Source of the DNA: Modestobacter italicus
Lineage (GTDB): Bacteria; Actinomycetota; Actinomycetes; Mycobacteriales; Geodermatophilaceae
DNA: 64,000 nucleotides
Direction of reading: 5' to 3'
NCBI RefSeq assembly: GCF_000306785.1
Contig: NC_017955.1
Span: forward strand, 310,001 to 374,000
Shown: positions 1-8,497 of the stretch, piece by piece
Layout: each line of letters starts with the position of its first letter
Position numbering within the stretch: position 1 is the first letter of the stretch
Notes under the pieces: model-generated
Databases searched by the model: none
What the model was told of the DNA's origin: nothing
What the model saw: the letters and a program-made list of their open reading frames with translations, nothing else
Program-made: the position numbers and the translations under genes

Positions 1-50
1 ACGGACCCCACCGGGGACCCGGTCCGGGGCTCCTCCCGGGACCAGGTGAC

Positions 51-68
51 CTGACCGGGGCCGGTCAG
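51..68. terminator. Hairpin at the 3' end of the esterase gene
   Basis: Arms CTGACCGG and CCGGTCAG around a GG loop form a perfect stem that overlaps the esterase stop codon. No T-run follows, as is usual for this GC content. Nothing else is seen in bases 1-50. Confidence 0.5.
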
Positions 69-1030
69 CCGAGAGCGGCCCGGGTCTCGGTGACGAGCTC
101 GGCGAGCGCCTGCGGGGCGCTGCGGCACAACCGGGGGAAGCTGAGGTACCCGTGCGGCATCCCGACGTACTCGGTCAGCCGCGCCGGGACGCCGGCCGCC
201 CGCAGCGCGTCGGCGTACCGCACGCCGTCGTCCCGGATCGGGTCGTGCTCGGCCACCTGCACGAGCGCCGGGGGCAGCCCGGAGTGGTCGGCGGCGTGCA
301 GCGGGGACGCGTAGGGCTGCCGGGGGTCCTGACCGCCCAGGTAGTGGTCGCGGAAGGCCACCACGTCGTCCTGCGTGAGGATCGGCGCGTGCGCGTTCTG
401 CGCGATCGACGGGCTGCCCAGGGTGAGGTCCGTCGCCGGGTAGAGCAGGCCCTGGAAGCCGATCGCGGGTCCGGACCGGTCGCGGCTCATCAGGCTGACC
501 ACCGCCGCCAGGTTGCCGCCGGCGCTGTCGCCCATGACCGCGACCCGGGTGGGGTCGGCGCCCAGGGCAGCGGCCCGGTCGACGAGGTCGACGAGCGCCG
601 CGTAGCAGTCCTCGGCGGCCGCCGGCCAGCGGTGGTCGGGCGCCAGCCGGTAGTCGACCGACACCACGACCGCCGGCAGGGCGACGGCGACGTTGCTGCA
701 CAGCCAGTCCGCGGCGTCCAGCGAACCGACCGTCCATCCACCGCCGTGGAAGTCGACCACCAGCGGCAACGGGTCCGTGCCCCCGCCGTGCGGCCGGTAC
801 ACCCGCACCGGGAGCGGACCCTCGGCGCCGGCCGCCGTCTCGTCGGCCAGTTCCACGCCGCGGGCGACCGCACCGAAGAGCAGGTCGGTCAGCGGGTTGT
901 GGCCGAGCCGCTGCTGCTTGGCGCGGGCGAGCTGGGCGTCGTCCATCCGGGCGACGGAGAACCGGCCGAAGACCCGGCCGGCCAGCCGGACCCGCAGGTC
1001 GAGCGGCGTGCCCGCCGGGGCCTCAGGCAC
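65..1030 (-). CDS. Alpha/beta hydrolase, HSL/LipH-type esterase
   Basis: Carboxylesterase of the hormone-sensitive-lipase family, about 321 aa, probably acting on short acyl esters in the cytoplasm. The oxyanion motif HGGGW, the nucleophile elbow GDSAGG, an Asp in EHDPIRDDG and the catalytic His in MPHGY appear in family order. I place the start at the GTG at 1030: the reading frame is open further upstream but that part is only the shadow of the ligase. This start overlaps the ligase stop by 8 bases (GTGCCTGA), so the two genes are probably translationally coupled. The substrate cannot be told. Confidence 0.85.
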   Translation of the reverse strand: MPEAPAGTPLDLRVRLAGRVFGRFSVARMDDAQLARAKQQRLGHNPLTDLLFGAVARGVELADETAAGAEGPLPVRVYRPHGGGTDPLPLVVDFHGGGWTVGSLDAADWLCSNVAVALPAVVVSVDYRLAPDHRWPAAAEDCYAALVDLVDRAAALGADPTRVAVMGDSAGGNLAAVVSLMSRDRSGPAIGFQGLLYPATDLTLGSPSIAQNAHAPILTQDDVVAFRDHYLGGQDPRQPYASPLHAADHSGLPPALVQVAEHDPIRDDGVRYADALRAAGVPARLTEYVGMPHGYLSFPRLCRSAPQALAELVTETRAALG

Positions 1031-2621
1031 GGTTCTTGAGGTCCTTGCGCAGGATCTTGCCGGCCATCGACTTGGGCACCTGCTCGATGAACTCGACCAG
1101 CCGGATCTTCTTGTGCGGGGCCAGCCGCTCCGCCGCGTAGGCCTGCACGGCCTCGGCGGTGATCTGCGAGCCGGGCGCGCGGACGACGAAGGCCTTGGGC
1201 AGCTCCTCGCCGCTCTCGGCGTCCTGCACACCGATCACCGCGGCGTCGGCGATCTCCGGGTTGCCCAGCAGCACGGCCTCCAGCTCGGCCGGGGCGACCT
1301 GGTAGCCCTTGTACTTGATCAGCTCCTTGACCCGGTCGACGACGGTGTAGCGGCCCTCGTCGTCGACGACCGCCACGTCGCCGGTGTGCAGCCAGCCCTC
1401 GGCGTCGAGGGTCTCGGCGGTGGCCTGGGCGTTGTTCAGGTAGCCCTTCATCACCTGCGGCCCGCGGACCCACAGCTCACCGCGCTCGCCGGGGGCGGCG
1501 TCCTCGCCGGTGGCCGGGTCGATCAGCCGGCACTCGGTGTTGGGCAGCGCGTAGCCCACCGTGCCCTTGGGGGTGGGGCCGGCGCCCGCGGGCTCGTGGC
1601 CGGCCTCGGGGGTGGTGTGCGAGACCGGCGACAGCTCGGTCATGCCGTAGCCCTGCGAGACAGCGACGCCGTCCGAGGCGCCACGGCGCAGGCGGGTCTC
1701 GACGGCATGCGCCAGCGACTCGTCCAGCGGTGCCGCCCCTGAGGTGATGGTCCGCAGTGAAGAGAGGTCGAAGGAGTCGACCAGCGGGTGCTTGGCCAGC
1801 GCGACCAGGATGGGCGGGGCAACGTAGGCCCGGGTGACCCGCTGGTCCTGGATGGTGCGCAGGAACTGCTCGAGGTCGAAGCGGGGCAGCGTCACCACCG
1901 AGCAGCCCCAGGCCAGTCCCTGGTTCATCAGCACGGTGAGCCCGTAGATGTGGAAGAACGGCAGGACGGCGATGACCCGCTCGTCGCCCTCGTGCAGGTC
2001 GAACAGCGGCCGGCACTGGGCCACGTTGGCCACCAGGTTGCGGTGGGTGAGCATGACGCCCTTCGGCAGGCCGGTGGTGCCGCTGGAGTAGGGCAGCGTG
2101 ACCAGGTCCTCCGCAGGGTCGATGTCCACCTGCACGGCGGGGGCATCGCTGGTCAGCAGGTCGCGCAGCGAGGCGTGGCCCTCGGCGCCGTCCATGACGA
2201 TGACCTCGTCGACCGGCGCGCTCTGCACGGCGGCCAGCGCACGGTCCAGGAACGGCGAGACGGTGACCAGCAGCTTCGCCCCGGAGTCCTTCAGCTGGAA
2301 GGCGATCTCCTCGGGCGTGTACAGCGCGTTGATCGGGCTGATGACGGCACCGGCCGCGGCGATCCCGTGGAAGACGACCGGGTACCAGATCGTGTTCGGG
2401 CTGAACACGGCCACGACGTCGCCCTTGACCACGCCCCGGGCGGCCAGCGCCGCGGCCATGCGCTCGACGTAGAACGCCAGCTCGCCGTGCGTGATGGTCT
2501 CGCCGGAGAGCCCGTCGACCAGCGCCGGGCGGTCGGCGCGCTCGGCGGCACCGGCCAGCACGAACTGCGGGACGGACAGCTCGGGGATCTCGACATCGGG
2601 AAAGCGGCTGGCCAGCGCCAC
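1023..2621 (-). CDS. Acyl-CoA synthetase, 4-coumarate-CoA ligase-like
   Basis: ANL-superfamily ligase of 532 aa that activates a carboxylate to acyl-AMP and then acyl-CoA. It has the ATP-binding loop YSSGTTGLPKG, the motif YGMTELSP, the hinge motif GWLHTGD, DRVKELIKYKGYQVAP and the C-terminal catalytic lysine in KSMAGKILRK. The GTG start at 2621 is preceded by a strong GAGGAGG site. The length is normal for plant-type 4CL-like enzymes. It overlaps the downstream esterase gene. An aromatic or medium-chain substrate is plausible but not shown. Confidence 0.9.
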   Translation of the reverse strand: MALASRFPDVEIPELSVPQFVLAGAAERADRPALVDGLSGETITHGELAFYVERMAAALAARGVVKGDVVAVFSPNTIWYPVVFHGIAAAGAVISPINALYTPEEIAFQLKDSGAKLLVTVSPFLDRALAAVQSAPVDEVIVMDGAEGHASLRDLLTSDAPAVQVDIDPAEDLVTLPYSSGTTGLPKGVMLTHRNLVANVAQCRPLFDLHEGDERVIAVLPFFHIYGLTVLMNQGLAWGCSVVTLPRFDLEQFLRTIQDQRVTRAYVAPPILVALAKHPLVDSFDLSSLRTITSGAAPLDESLAHAVETRLRRGASDGVAVSQGYGMTELSPVSHTTPEAGHEPAGAGPTPKGTVGYALPNTECRLIDPATGEDAAPGERGELWVRGPQVMKGYLNNAQATAETLDAEGWLHTGDVAVVDDEGRYTVVDRVKELIKYKGYQVAPAELEAVLLGNPEIADAAVIGVQDAESGEELPKAFVVRAPGSQITAEAVQAYAAERLAPHKKIRLVEFIEQVPKSMAGKILRKDLKNRA

Positions 2622-2724
2622 GGGGTCCTCCTCGACTCAGGTGCGGTGACGCCAGTCTCACACCCGGCGTGTCGCCCGCCACATCCGGGTTACCGGTGAG
2701 TAGGTCCGATTCCCGGACCTGGGG

Positions 2725-3150
2725 TCACCGCGGCCAGAGCACCGACTGGGTGCAGCGGAACAGCGCGATCGTCTTCCCCGTGGCGGCGTCGGTGACGACG
2801 GCGTCCCAGACCTGCGTCGTCCGGCCGGCGTGCACGTTGGTCGCCACGGCGGCGATCCGGCCCTCGCGCGCGGTGCCCAGGTGGTTGCTCTTCAGCTCCA
2901 GGGTGGTGAACCCGCTGGACCCCTCGGGCAGCAGCGCCCGGGTGGGCAGGCCGCAGCTGGTGTCGGCGAGGCTGACGACGGTGCCGGCGTGCAGGTACCC
3001 GTTGGGCGCCAGCAGGTCGGGCCGGACGTCGAGGTGGCTGGTCAGCCGACCGGGCTCGTGGCTGTCGACGACGATGCCGAGCAGCCCCGGCAGCGTCCCG
3101 GGCAGCAGCGCGTTGAGCTCGTCGGCGGTCAGGAAGCCGGTGGCGGTCAT
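2725..3150 (-). CDS. PaaI-type hotdog thioesterase
   Basis: A 141-aa single hotdog-fold protein, probably an acyl- or hydroxyphenylacetyl-CoA thioesterase. The PLAPNGYLHAG-like segment NGYLHAGTVVSLADT is the family signature, with the conserved Asp in ADT and Asn in KSNHLG. The start is taken at ATG 3150 (MTATGF), because sequence upstream does not resemble the family. It may be co-transcribed with neighbouring CoA genes, but a hairpin separates it from the VOC gene. Confidence 0.85.
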   Translation of the reverse strand: MTATGFLTADELNALLPGTLPGLLGIVVDSHEPGRLTSHLDVRPDLLAPNGYLHAGTVVSLADTSCGLPTRALLPEGSSGFTTLELKSNHLGTAREGRIAAVATNVHAGRTTQVWDAVVTDAATGKTIALFRCTQSVLWPR

Positions 3151-3170
3151 GCCAGGAAAGTAGATGAAGG

Positions 3171-3222
3171 ACCCCTGTGCCCCCCACGCCTCGCAGGCTC
3201 GGCGCGGGACCCTGCACAGGGG
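3171..3222. terminator. Long intergenic hairpin
   Basis: CCCCTGTGC and GCACAGGGG form the outer stem around a GC-rich loop that can pair partly with itself. It lies just downstream of the VOC gene stop on the minus strand, so it probably terminates that transcript. Confidence 0.55.
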
Positions 3223-3227
3223 CCAGG

Positions 3228-3608
3228 TCAGCGTGCGGTCTCCCAGAGGCCGACGACGTTGCCCTCGGGGTCCGCCAGGTAGGCGGCGAAGCCCATGTCC
3301 CCGACCGGCTCCCTCTCGCGCAGCGTCTTCCCGCCGAGCTGCCCCACGAGGGCGAGCGTGTCGTCGATGCTGTCGACGTCGACGACCAGGACGGGCGCCG
3401 CGGACGGGCTGCCGTCCCGCGGCATCAGCCCGCCGTTGATGAAGCCGGGCTCGGTCGGGCCCTCGTCGCCGCTCGGGCCCGAGACCACCAGCGTGTAGTC
3501 CATGCCCGGCATGTCCTGCTGCTGCCAGCCGAACGCCTCGCGGTAGAAGCCCCGCGCCCGGTCCCCGTCGTCGTACGGGATCTCGAAGTGCACGACACGA
3601 CCGCTCAT
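3228..3608 (-). CDS. VOC (glyoxalase/bleomycin-resistance fold) protein
   Basis: A 126-aa protein of the vicinal-oxygen-chelate fold. It opens with VVHFEIPYDD, which supplies the first metal-type His/Glu positions, contains NGGLMPRDG and ends with DPEGNVVGLWE, the usual C-terminal beta strand with a Glu ligand. Homologues are often annotated as glyoxalase-like with no known substrate. The ATG at 3608 gives the normal family length. Confidence 0.85.
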   Translation of the reverse strand: MSGRVVHFEIPYDDGDRARGFYREAFGWQQQDMPGMDYTLVVSGPSGDEGPTEPGFINGGLMPRDGSPSAAPVLVVDVDSIDDTLALVGQLGGKTLREREPVGDMGFAAYLADPEGNVVGLWETAR

Positions 3609-3751
3609 CTCCGCCTCCTCGAACGCGTTCCCGGACCCTCGGGAGTCTGGCCCGGGACGACCCCGGTGGCCAGGGGGCGGGACGCGAGGGGGCGTCCGGA
3701 CGACCTCCCCGGGTGGTGGCCCGGACGCGGGCGCCCGGGCAGGCTGTCCCC

Positions 3752-4333
3752 ATGAGCGACCTGAAGGCGGACCTCCTCACCTACCTGCAGCGGGGCCGGG
3801 ACGTGGTGGTCTGGAAGCTGGAGGGCGCCTCCGAGTACGACGTCCGCCGGCCGGTGACGCCGACCGGCACGAACCTGCTGGGCCTGGTCAAGCACCTGGC
3901 CGGGGTCGACGCCGGCTACCTGGGCCAGGTGTTCGGCCGGCCGTTCCCGGAGTCGATCCCCTGGGACGCCGAGGACGCCGACCCTGATGCCGACATGTGG
4001 GCCACCGCCGGGGAGTCGCGCGAGGAGCTGGTGGGGCTCTACCGCCGGGTGTGGGCGCACGGCGACGCGACGGTGGCGGCGCTGGACCTGGACACCGAGG
4101 GCACGGTGCCGTGGTGGCCGGAGGAGCGGCGGCATCCGACGCTGCAGCGGGTGCTGGTCCACCTGATCGCGGAGACCCACCGGCACGCCGGGCACGCCGA
4201 CGTCGTCCGCGAGCTGGTCGACGGCGCCGCCGGGCTGCTGCCAGGCGTCTCCAACCTGGGCGCGGAGGGTGCCGAGGCCCGAGCCGCCCACCACGCCCGG
4301 GTGCAGGCGGCCGCCGAGGAGGCGGTCCGCTAG
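3752..4333 (+). CDS. DinB/DUF664-type protein (mycothiol-dependent fold)
   Basis: A 193-aa four-helix-bundle protein of the DinB superfamily. Metal-type histidines lie in LVKHLAGVDAGY, LVHLIAETHRHAGHAD and nearby. Such proteins are metal-dependent and in actinobacteria several use mycothiol; the substrate here is unknown. The start is ATG 3752 (MSDLKAD), since the reading frame upstream is not family-like. Its stop overlaps the stop of the convergent pterin synthase gene by 4 bases. Confidence 0.85.
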   Translation: MSDLKADLLTYLQRGRDVVVWKLEGASEYDVRRPVTPTGTNLLGLVKHLAGVDAGYLGQVFGRPFPESIPWDAEDADPDADMWATAGESREELVGLYRRVWAHGDATVAALDLDTEGTVPWWPEERRHPTLQRVLVHLIAETHRHAGHADVVRELVDGAAGLLPGVSNLGAEGAEARAAHHARVQAAAEEAVR

Positions 4334-5202
4334 GCCAGGCCGCGGGTGGTGCGGGCCGGTGGCCGGTCACCGCGGATCGAGGCCACCATGTCCAGCGTCT
4401 GCCGGGTCGCCGCCACGTCGTGCACCCGGAACACCCGGGCCCCCAGCCAGGCGCTGACCGCGGTCGCCGCGAGCGTGCCGGTGAGCCGCTGGTCCACGGG
4501 CAGGTCGAGGGTCTCGCCGACGAAGTCCTTGTTCGACAGCGCCACCAGCACCGGCCAGCCCGTGGCCACCAGCTCGTCGAGCCGGCGGGTGGCCTGCAGC
4601 GAGTGGCGGGTGTTCTTGCCGAAGTCGTGACCGGGGTCGACCAGCACCCGCTCGGGGTCGACCCCGGCGGCGACCGCGGCCTCGGCCAGCGCCGTCGTCC
4701 GCGCCACGATGTCGGCCACCACGTCGTCGTAGCTGACCCGGTGCGGCCGGGTGCGCGGCGGGAGGCCGCCGGCGTGGGTGCAGACGATGCCCGCGCCCGC
4801 CGCCGCGGCGACCGCGGCCAGCTGCGGGTCGACCCCGCCCCACGCGTCGTTGACCACGGCGGCGCCGGCGGCCAGCGCCTCCCGGGCCACCTCTGCGCGC
4901 CAGGTGTCGATCGAGATCGGCAGCTCCGGGTGGGCCGCGCGGACGGCGGCGACCAGGTCGACGGTGCGCCGGATCTCCTCGGCGGCGTCCACCTCCGCGC
5001 CGGGGGCGGCCTTGACCCCGCCGACGTCCACCATGTCCGCGCCCTCGGCGACCACCTGGTCCACCCGGGTCAGCGCGTCGTCCAGGCCGAAGGTCGCGCC
5101 GCGGTCGTAGAACGAGTCGGGGGTGCGGTTGACGATGGCCATCACGACCAGCCCGCCGTCGGGCACGTCGAGGGGGCCGATGCGCAGCACGCGGTCAGCC
5201 AA
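4330..5202 (-). CDS. folP2: Dihydropteroate synthase family protein, FolP2-like
   Basis: A 290-aa TIM-barrel protein of the pterin-binding family. It begins VMAIVNRTPDSFYD (canonical start of the pterin site), has SIDTWRAEVA, the NDAWGG segment, DPGHDFGK and ends with RVHDVAATRQT. The usual DIGGEST-RPGA loop is replaced by DVGGVKAAPGA. That variant is typical of actinobacterial FolP2, which as I recall was reported to lack normal DHPS activity in mycobacteria. The start is TTG 5202, which has GGGGGAG five bases upstream; GTG 5190 is an alternative. Real DHPS activity is therefore uncertain. Confidence 0.85.
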   Translation of the reverse strand: MADRVLRIGPLDVPDGGLVVMAIVNRTPDSFYDRGATFGLDDALTRVDQVVAEGADMVDVGGVKAAPGAEVDAAEEIRRTVDLVAAVRAAHPELPISIDTWRAEVAREALAAGAAVVNDAWGGVDPQLAAVAAAAGAGIVCTHAGGLPPRTRPHRVSYDDVVADIVARTTALAEAAVAAGVDPERVLVDPGHDFGKNTRHSLQATRRLDELVATGWPVLVALSNKDFVGETLDLPVDQRLTGTLAATAVSAWLGARVFRVHDVAATRQTLDMVASIRGDRPPARTTRGLA

Positions 5203-5215
5203 GCAGACTCCCCCC

Positions 5216-5764
5216 GTGACCGAGTTCCCGCCCGCCCCTGACCGCGTCGACCCGCCCTACCGCGACGGGGAGCGGGCCGCCGTGGAGGCGTGGCTGGAGT
5301 TCCACCGCGCCACCCTGTTGGCCAAGTGCTCGGGGCTCACCCCCGAGCAGCTGGGTGAGCGCTCCGTCCCGCCGTCGTCGCTGAGCCTGCGCGGGCTGCT
5401 GCGGCACATGACCGAGGTCGAGCGGAGCTGGTTCCGCCGGGTCGTGGCCGGCGAGCAGGCGCCGCCGCTTTACTACGGACCCGACGACGAGGACGGCGAC
5501 TTCGACGGCGTCGGCCGGGACACCGACCACCCCGACACCGCGACCGCCGTGGCCCGGGAGCTGGCCGCCTTCACCGCCGAGTGCGAGGTCAGCCGCCGCC
5601 TGGCCGGTGCGCACGGCTCGCTGGACGACGTCGGCGCCGGCCTGCGGCACGGTCAGCAGGTCTCGCTGCGCTGGGTCTTCCTGCACATGATCGAGGAGTA
5701 CGCCCGGCACAACGGCCACGCCGACCTCCTCCGCGAGCGCATCGACGGCGCCACCGGCGATTGA
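5216..5764 (+). CDS. DinB family protein (DUF664)
   Basis: A 182-aa DUF664-type DinB protein starting at GTG 5216 (VTEFPPAPDRV). It shows LRHMTEVERSWF and HMIEEYARHNGHADLLRE, the two helices that carry the metal-binding histidines in this family, and the typical VEAWLEFHRATLL start. It is divergent from folP2 with only 13 bases between the two start codons, so their promoters must lie inside each other's coding sequence. Function beyond the fold is unknown. Confidence 0.88.
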   Translation: MTEFPPAPDRVDPPYRDGERAAVEAWLEFHRATLLAKCSGLTPEQLGERSVPPSSLSLRGLLRHMTEVERSWFRRVVAGEQAPPLYYGPDDEDGDFDGVGRDTDHPDTATAVARELAAFTAECEVSRRLAGAHGSLDDVGAGLRHGQQVSLRWVFLHMIEEYARHNGHADLLRERIDGATGD

Positions 5765-5769
5765 GAGTT

Positions 5770-5826
5770 CCGCCAAAGGCACGCTATTGGCGGGACCCAG
5801 GTCCGCCGAAGGCGTGCTCTCGGTGG
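5770..5826. repeat. Pair of 24-nt palindromic repeat units (family CCGCC...GGCGG)
   Basis: Two imperfect palindromes of 24 nt start at 5770 and 5803, each with arms near CCGCCRA/TYGGCGG and an AGGC-RYGC core. Their starts are 33 bases apart. The same pair with the same spacing lies at 19,400-19,456 and a single unit at 63,915. The position between convergent genes (5764 and 5836) suits a bidirectional terminator or REP-like repeat. Confidence 0.75.
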
Positions 5827-5835
5827 AACGGCAGG

Positions 5836-6777
5836 TCAGCGGAGCGCGCCCCAGGGGAGGACGGCGTGGACGCCGACCACCTGGTTGACCACCTGGGTGA
5901 CCCGCAGGTCGACCACCACGCTGGCCAGGCCGAGCGCGTCGGAGCGGCTGATCCCGTGCAGCGCGGCCATCACGTCGAGCATGGCGTCCAGCGCGACCGC
6001 CATGGCCTCGTCCAGGTCGTCGGCCACGCCCATGGTCACCCAGCCGGCGGGGGTCCTCGCCACCGGCGTGCGCAGCGGGGCCCCGAAGAGGTCGGGCAGC
6101 ACGTCGAGGGTCAGGTCGACGCGGTCCATCGGGCACTCGATCGCCGTCCCGCTGACCTCGCCGTCCCCCTGCGCGGCATGCCCGTCGCCGATCGAGAACA
6201 GCGCACCGGGCACGGTCACCGGGAGGTAGAGCGTCGCGCCGGCGACCAGCTCCCGGCAGTCGATGTTCCCGCCGTGCCAGTACGGCGGGATGGTCGAGTG
6301 CTGGCCGGGCTCGGCTGGCGGCACCCCCATCACGCCGAGGAAGGGCCGCAGGGCGACCGTGTGCCCGGCCTGGTTGCGGCCGACGCCGGCGACCGGGTCG
6401 AGGTCCCAGGCGTGCACGGTCGGTGCGGCGGTGACCCCCAGCCGCTCGTTGAGCGGGGTCGACCGCATCCCGACGTAGGTGGCGCCGAACGCCCCGGGGA
6501 CGACGTCGTCGACCCGCACGCTCAGCACCTGCCCGGCCTCCGCGCCGCGGACGGCGACCGGGCCGGTGAGCGCGTGCCCGTGCGCCGGGTCGTGCAGCGG
6601 GTGGCGCCGCCGGGCGCCGGGGTCGGTGGGGTCGTGCGGGCCGGTCCACCAGCCGGAGTCCAGGGTGCCGAAGCGCACCGTCGTCCCGGGGTCGACGGTC
6701 AGCACCGGCGGACGGTCCCGGTCCCAGGAGCCGTGCAGGGTGCGCTCGTCGGGCAGCAGGACGTGGCTCGGCTCCAT
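5836..6777 (-). CDS. Acetamidase/formamidase family protein
   Basis: A 313-aa protein of the FmdA/AmdA family, which hydrolyses formamide or acetamide to ammonia and the acid. It has TVRFGTLDSGWW, GHALTGPVAVRGAEAGQVL and the segment GDGHAAQGDGEVSGTAIE, which carries the metal/active-site residues of the family. I choose ATG 6777 (MEPSHVLLPD) over ATG 6801, because the latter lies inside a long hairpin. It is on its own transcription unit, bounded by hairpins. Confidence 0.85.
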   Translation of the reverse strand: MEPSHVLLPDERTLHGSWDRDRPPVLTVDPGTTVRFGTLDSGWWTGPHDPTDPGARRRHPLHDPAHGHALTGPVAVRGAEAGQVLSVRVDDVVPGAFGATYVGMRSTPLNERLGVTAAPTVHAWDLDPVAGVGRNQAGHTVALRPFLGVMGVPPAEPGQHSTIPPYWHGGNIDCRELVAGATLYLPVTVPGALFSIGDGHAAQGDGEVSGTAIECPMDRVDLTLDVLPDLFGAPLRTPVARTPAGWVTMGVADDLDEAMAVALDAMLDVMAALHGISRSDALGLASVVVDLRVTQVVNQVVGVHAVLPWGALR

Positions 6778-6795
6778 GCCCCCATCCTGAGGGCC

Positions 6796-6857
6796 AGGCA
6801 TAGGAACCTCTGCACCCGGTCCAGCGCTCGAGACCGGGTGTAAAGCTTCCTATGCCT
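6796..6857. terminator. 62-nt compound inverted repeat
   Basis: Outer arms AGGCATAGGAA and TTCCTATGCCT and inner arms CACCCGGTC and GACCGGGTG are each perfect, separated by 6-nt internal bulges and a 10-nt loop. It begins at the stop of the beta-lactamase-like gene and is probably its terminator. Confidence 0.7.
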
Positions 6858-8101
6858 CAGATCAGGGCCTGCTGGACCAGGGGGCGGAGGTAGTTGCGCA
6901 TCGGCAGGGTGCTCGAGGGCAGCAGCTGCGTGTAGAAGCTGACCGTGAGGTCCTCGACCGGGTCGACGTAGAACTCGGTCGAGGCCGCCCCGCCCCAGCT
7001 GTAGGTGCCGGCGCTGGCCACCCCGCCGTAGCGGACCGGGTCGATCACGGTGGAGAAGCCGAGCCCGAAGCCGACGCCGCGCAGCGGCACCTCGGCGTAC
7101 AGCGGCCGGCCGAAGGTCTCCAGGTCGGCGTTGCCGGGCAGGTGGTTGCGCACCATGTGCGCCAGCGTGCGGGAGCCGAGCACCCGCTCCCCGGACGGCG
7201 TCAGGCCGCCGGCGCGCAGCATCTCGACGAACTTGAGGTAGTCCCCGGCGGTGGAGACCAGCCCGCCGCCGCCGGACAGGAAGGCGGGCTTGCGGTGCGC
7301 GGCCTCGGCGAAGGGCGCCGGCAGCGGGACGACGCCGGGGCCGTAGAGCTGGGCGAGGGAGTCCACGTCGTCCTCGGGGCGCAGGCCGAACGACGTCTCG
7401 GTCATGCCCAGCGGCCCGAACACCCGCTCGGCGAACACCTCGTCCAGCGGCTTGCCGGCGACGACCTCCACCAGCCGGCCGAGCACGTCGGTGGACACCC
7501 CGTAGTTCCACTCGCTGCCGGGCTGGAACAGCAGCGGCATGGCGGCGAACTGGCGGGTGACCTCGGCGGAGTCCGCGCCGGGCGGGGTGCCCCACTCGTG
7601 GCCGCGCAGCCGGTAGTGGGCATCGACCGGGTGGGCGTGGTGGAACCCGTAGGTCAGCCCGGAGGTGTGGGAGAGCAGGTGGTGCACCCGGATCGGCGTC
7701 ATCAGCGGCACGGTCACCGGCTTCTGCGCCGGCCCGGCGGCGTACACCCGGGCCTCGGCGAACTCCGGCAGCCAGCGGCTGATCGGGTCGCCCAGCTCGA
7801 AGGCGCCCTCCTCGTACAGCGACATCGCCGCCACCGAGGTCACCGGCTTGGTCATCGAGTAGATCCGCCAGCGGGTGCCGTCGGTGACCGGCCGGCCGGC
7901 CTCGACGTCGGCGGAGCCGTACCTGCCGACGTGCACCAGGTGCCCGTGCCGGGCCACCGTCACCAGGAACCCGGGCAGCTGGCCCTCGTCGACCCAGCGG
8001 GCCAGCCGGCGGTCCACCCGCTGCAGCCGCTCGGCGTCCAGCCCGACCTCGGCCGGGTCGGTGGTCACGGACAGGTCGGTCTGCACAGCGGTCACGGACA
8101 C
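6857..8101 (-). CDS. Serine hydrolase of the beta-lactamase/EstB family
   Basis: A 414-aa class C beta-lactamase-like protein, most likely an esterase or peptidase. It has the SxxK motif SMTK near residue 82, HTSGLTYGF, and a Tyr motif in WNYGVSTD. No signal peptide is seen, so it is likely cytoplasmic, which argues against a resistance role. The frame is open to 8155, but the GTG at 8101 (VSVTAVQTD) is chosen because the terminator hairpin of the upstream HU gene ends at 8131. Confidence 0.85.
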   Translation of the reverse strand: MSVTAVQTDLSVTTDPAEVGLDAERLQRVDRRLARWVDEGQLPGFLVTVARHGHLVHVGRYGSADVEAGRPVTDGTRWRIYSMTKPVTSVAAMSLYEEGAFELGDPISRWLPEFAEARVYAAGPAQKPVTVPLMTPIRVHHLLSHTSGLTYGFHHAHPVDAHYRLRGHEWGTPPGADSAEVTRQFAAMPLLFQPGSEWNYGVSTDVLGRLVEVVAGKPLDEVFAERVFGPLGMTETSFGLRPEDDVDSLAQLYGPGVVPLPAPFAEAAHRKPAFLSGGGGLVSTAGDYLKFVEMLRAGGLTPSGERVLGSRTLAHMVRNHLPGNADLETFGRPLYAEVPLRGVGFGLGFSTVIDPVRYGGVASAGTYSWGGAASTEFYVDPVEDLTVSFYTQLLPSSTLPMRNYLRPLVQQALI

Positions 8102-8130
8102 CCCCGCGTCGTGGCGTGCTCCCCGATGAG

Positions 8131-8184
8131 CGACGCCCCCGCCGCATCCTGGCACGGGGTGCCAGGAACGCGACGGGGGCGTCG
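8131..8184. terminator. Terminator downstream of the HU gene
   Basis: Arms CGACGCCCCC and GGGGGCGTCG enclose a second stem CCTGGCAC/GTGCCAGG. It lies 26 bases after the HU stop in the direction of transcription. Confidence 0.75.
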
Positions 8185-8209
8185 GAGGTGCTCAGGTCGA
8201 GCTGTCAGC

Positions 8210-8497
8210 TCACTTCACCGGGACGGCGGCAGCGGCCTTCTTCAGGTTGGAGCCGGCGGTCACCTTGGCGGTGTGCGCCGCGGCGATCTCGATCGACTCA
8301 CCGGTCTGCGGGTTGCGGCCGGTGCGGGCCGAACGCTGCGAGCGCTCGACGGTGAGCAGCCCGGGGAGGGCGACCTTGTCGCCGCGGGTGATGGCCTCGA
8401 CGAGCTCCTCCTGCAGGCCGTTGAGCACCTGGTCGACGGTGGCGGAGGGGACGTCGGCGCGCTTGGCGATGGCGGAGACGAGTTCGGACTTGTTCAT
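8210..8497 (-). CDS. hup: HU-family DNA-binding protein
   Basis: A 95-aa histone-like protein that bends and compacts DNA. It starts MNKSELVSAIAKRA, contains DKVALPGLLTVERSQR and the DNA-intercalating beta-arm tip RTGRNPQTGESIEI. The length is that of the classic single-domain HU, without the Lys/Ala tail of mycobacterial Hup. AGAGGAA lies 6 bases before ATG 8497. The frame extends upstream but that part has no HU features. Confidence 0.95.
   Translation of the reverse strand: MNKSELVSAIAKRADVPSATVDQVLNGLQEELVEAITRGDKVALPGLLTVERSQRSARTGRNPQTGESIEIAAAHTAKVTAGSNLKKAAAAVPVK

Noticed and set aside
6857-8101. Beta-lactamase resistance gene
   Set aside because: No signal peptide and EstB-like motifs; more likely an esterase or peptidase.
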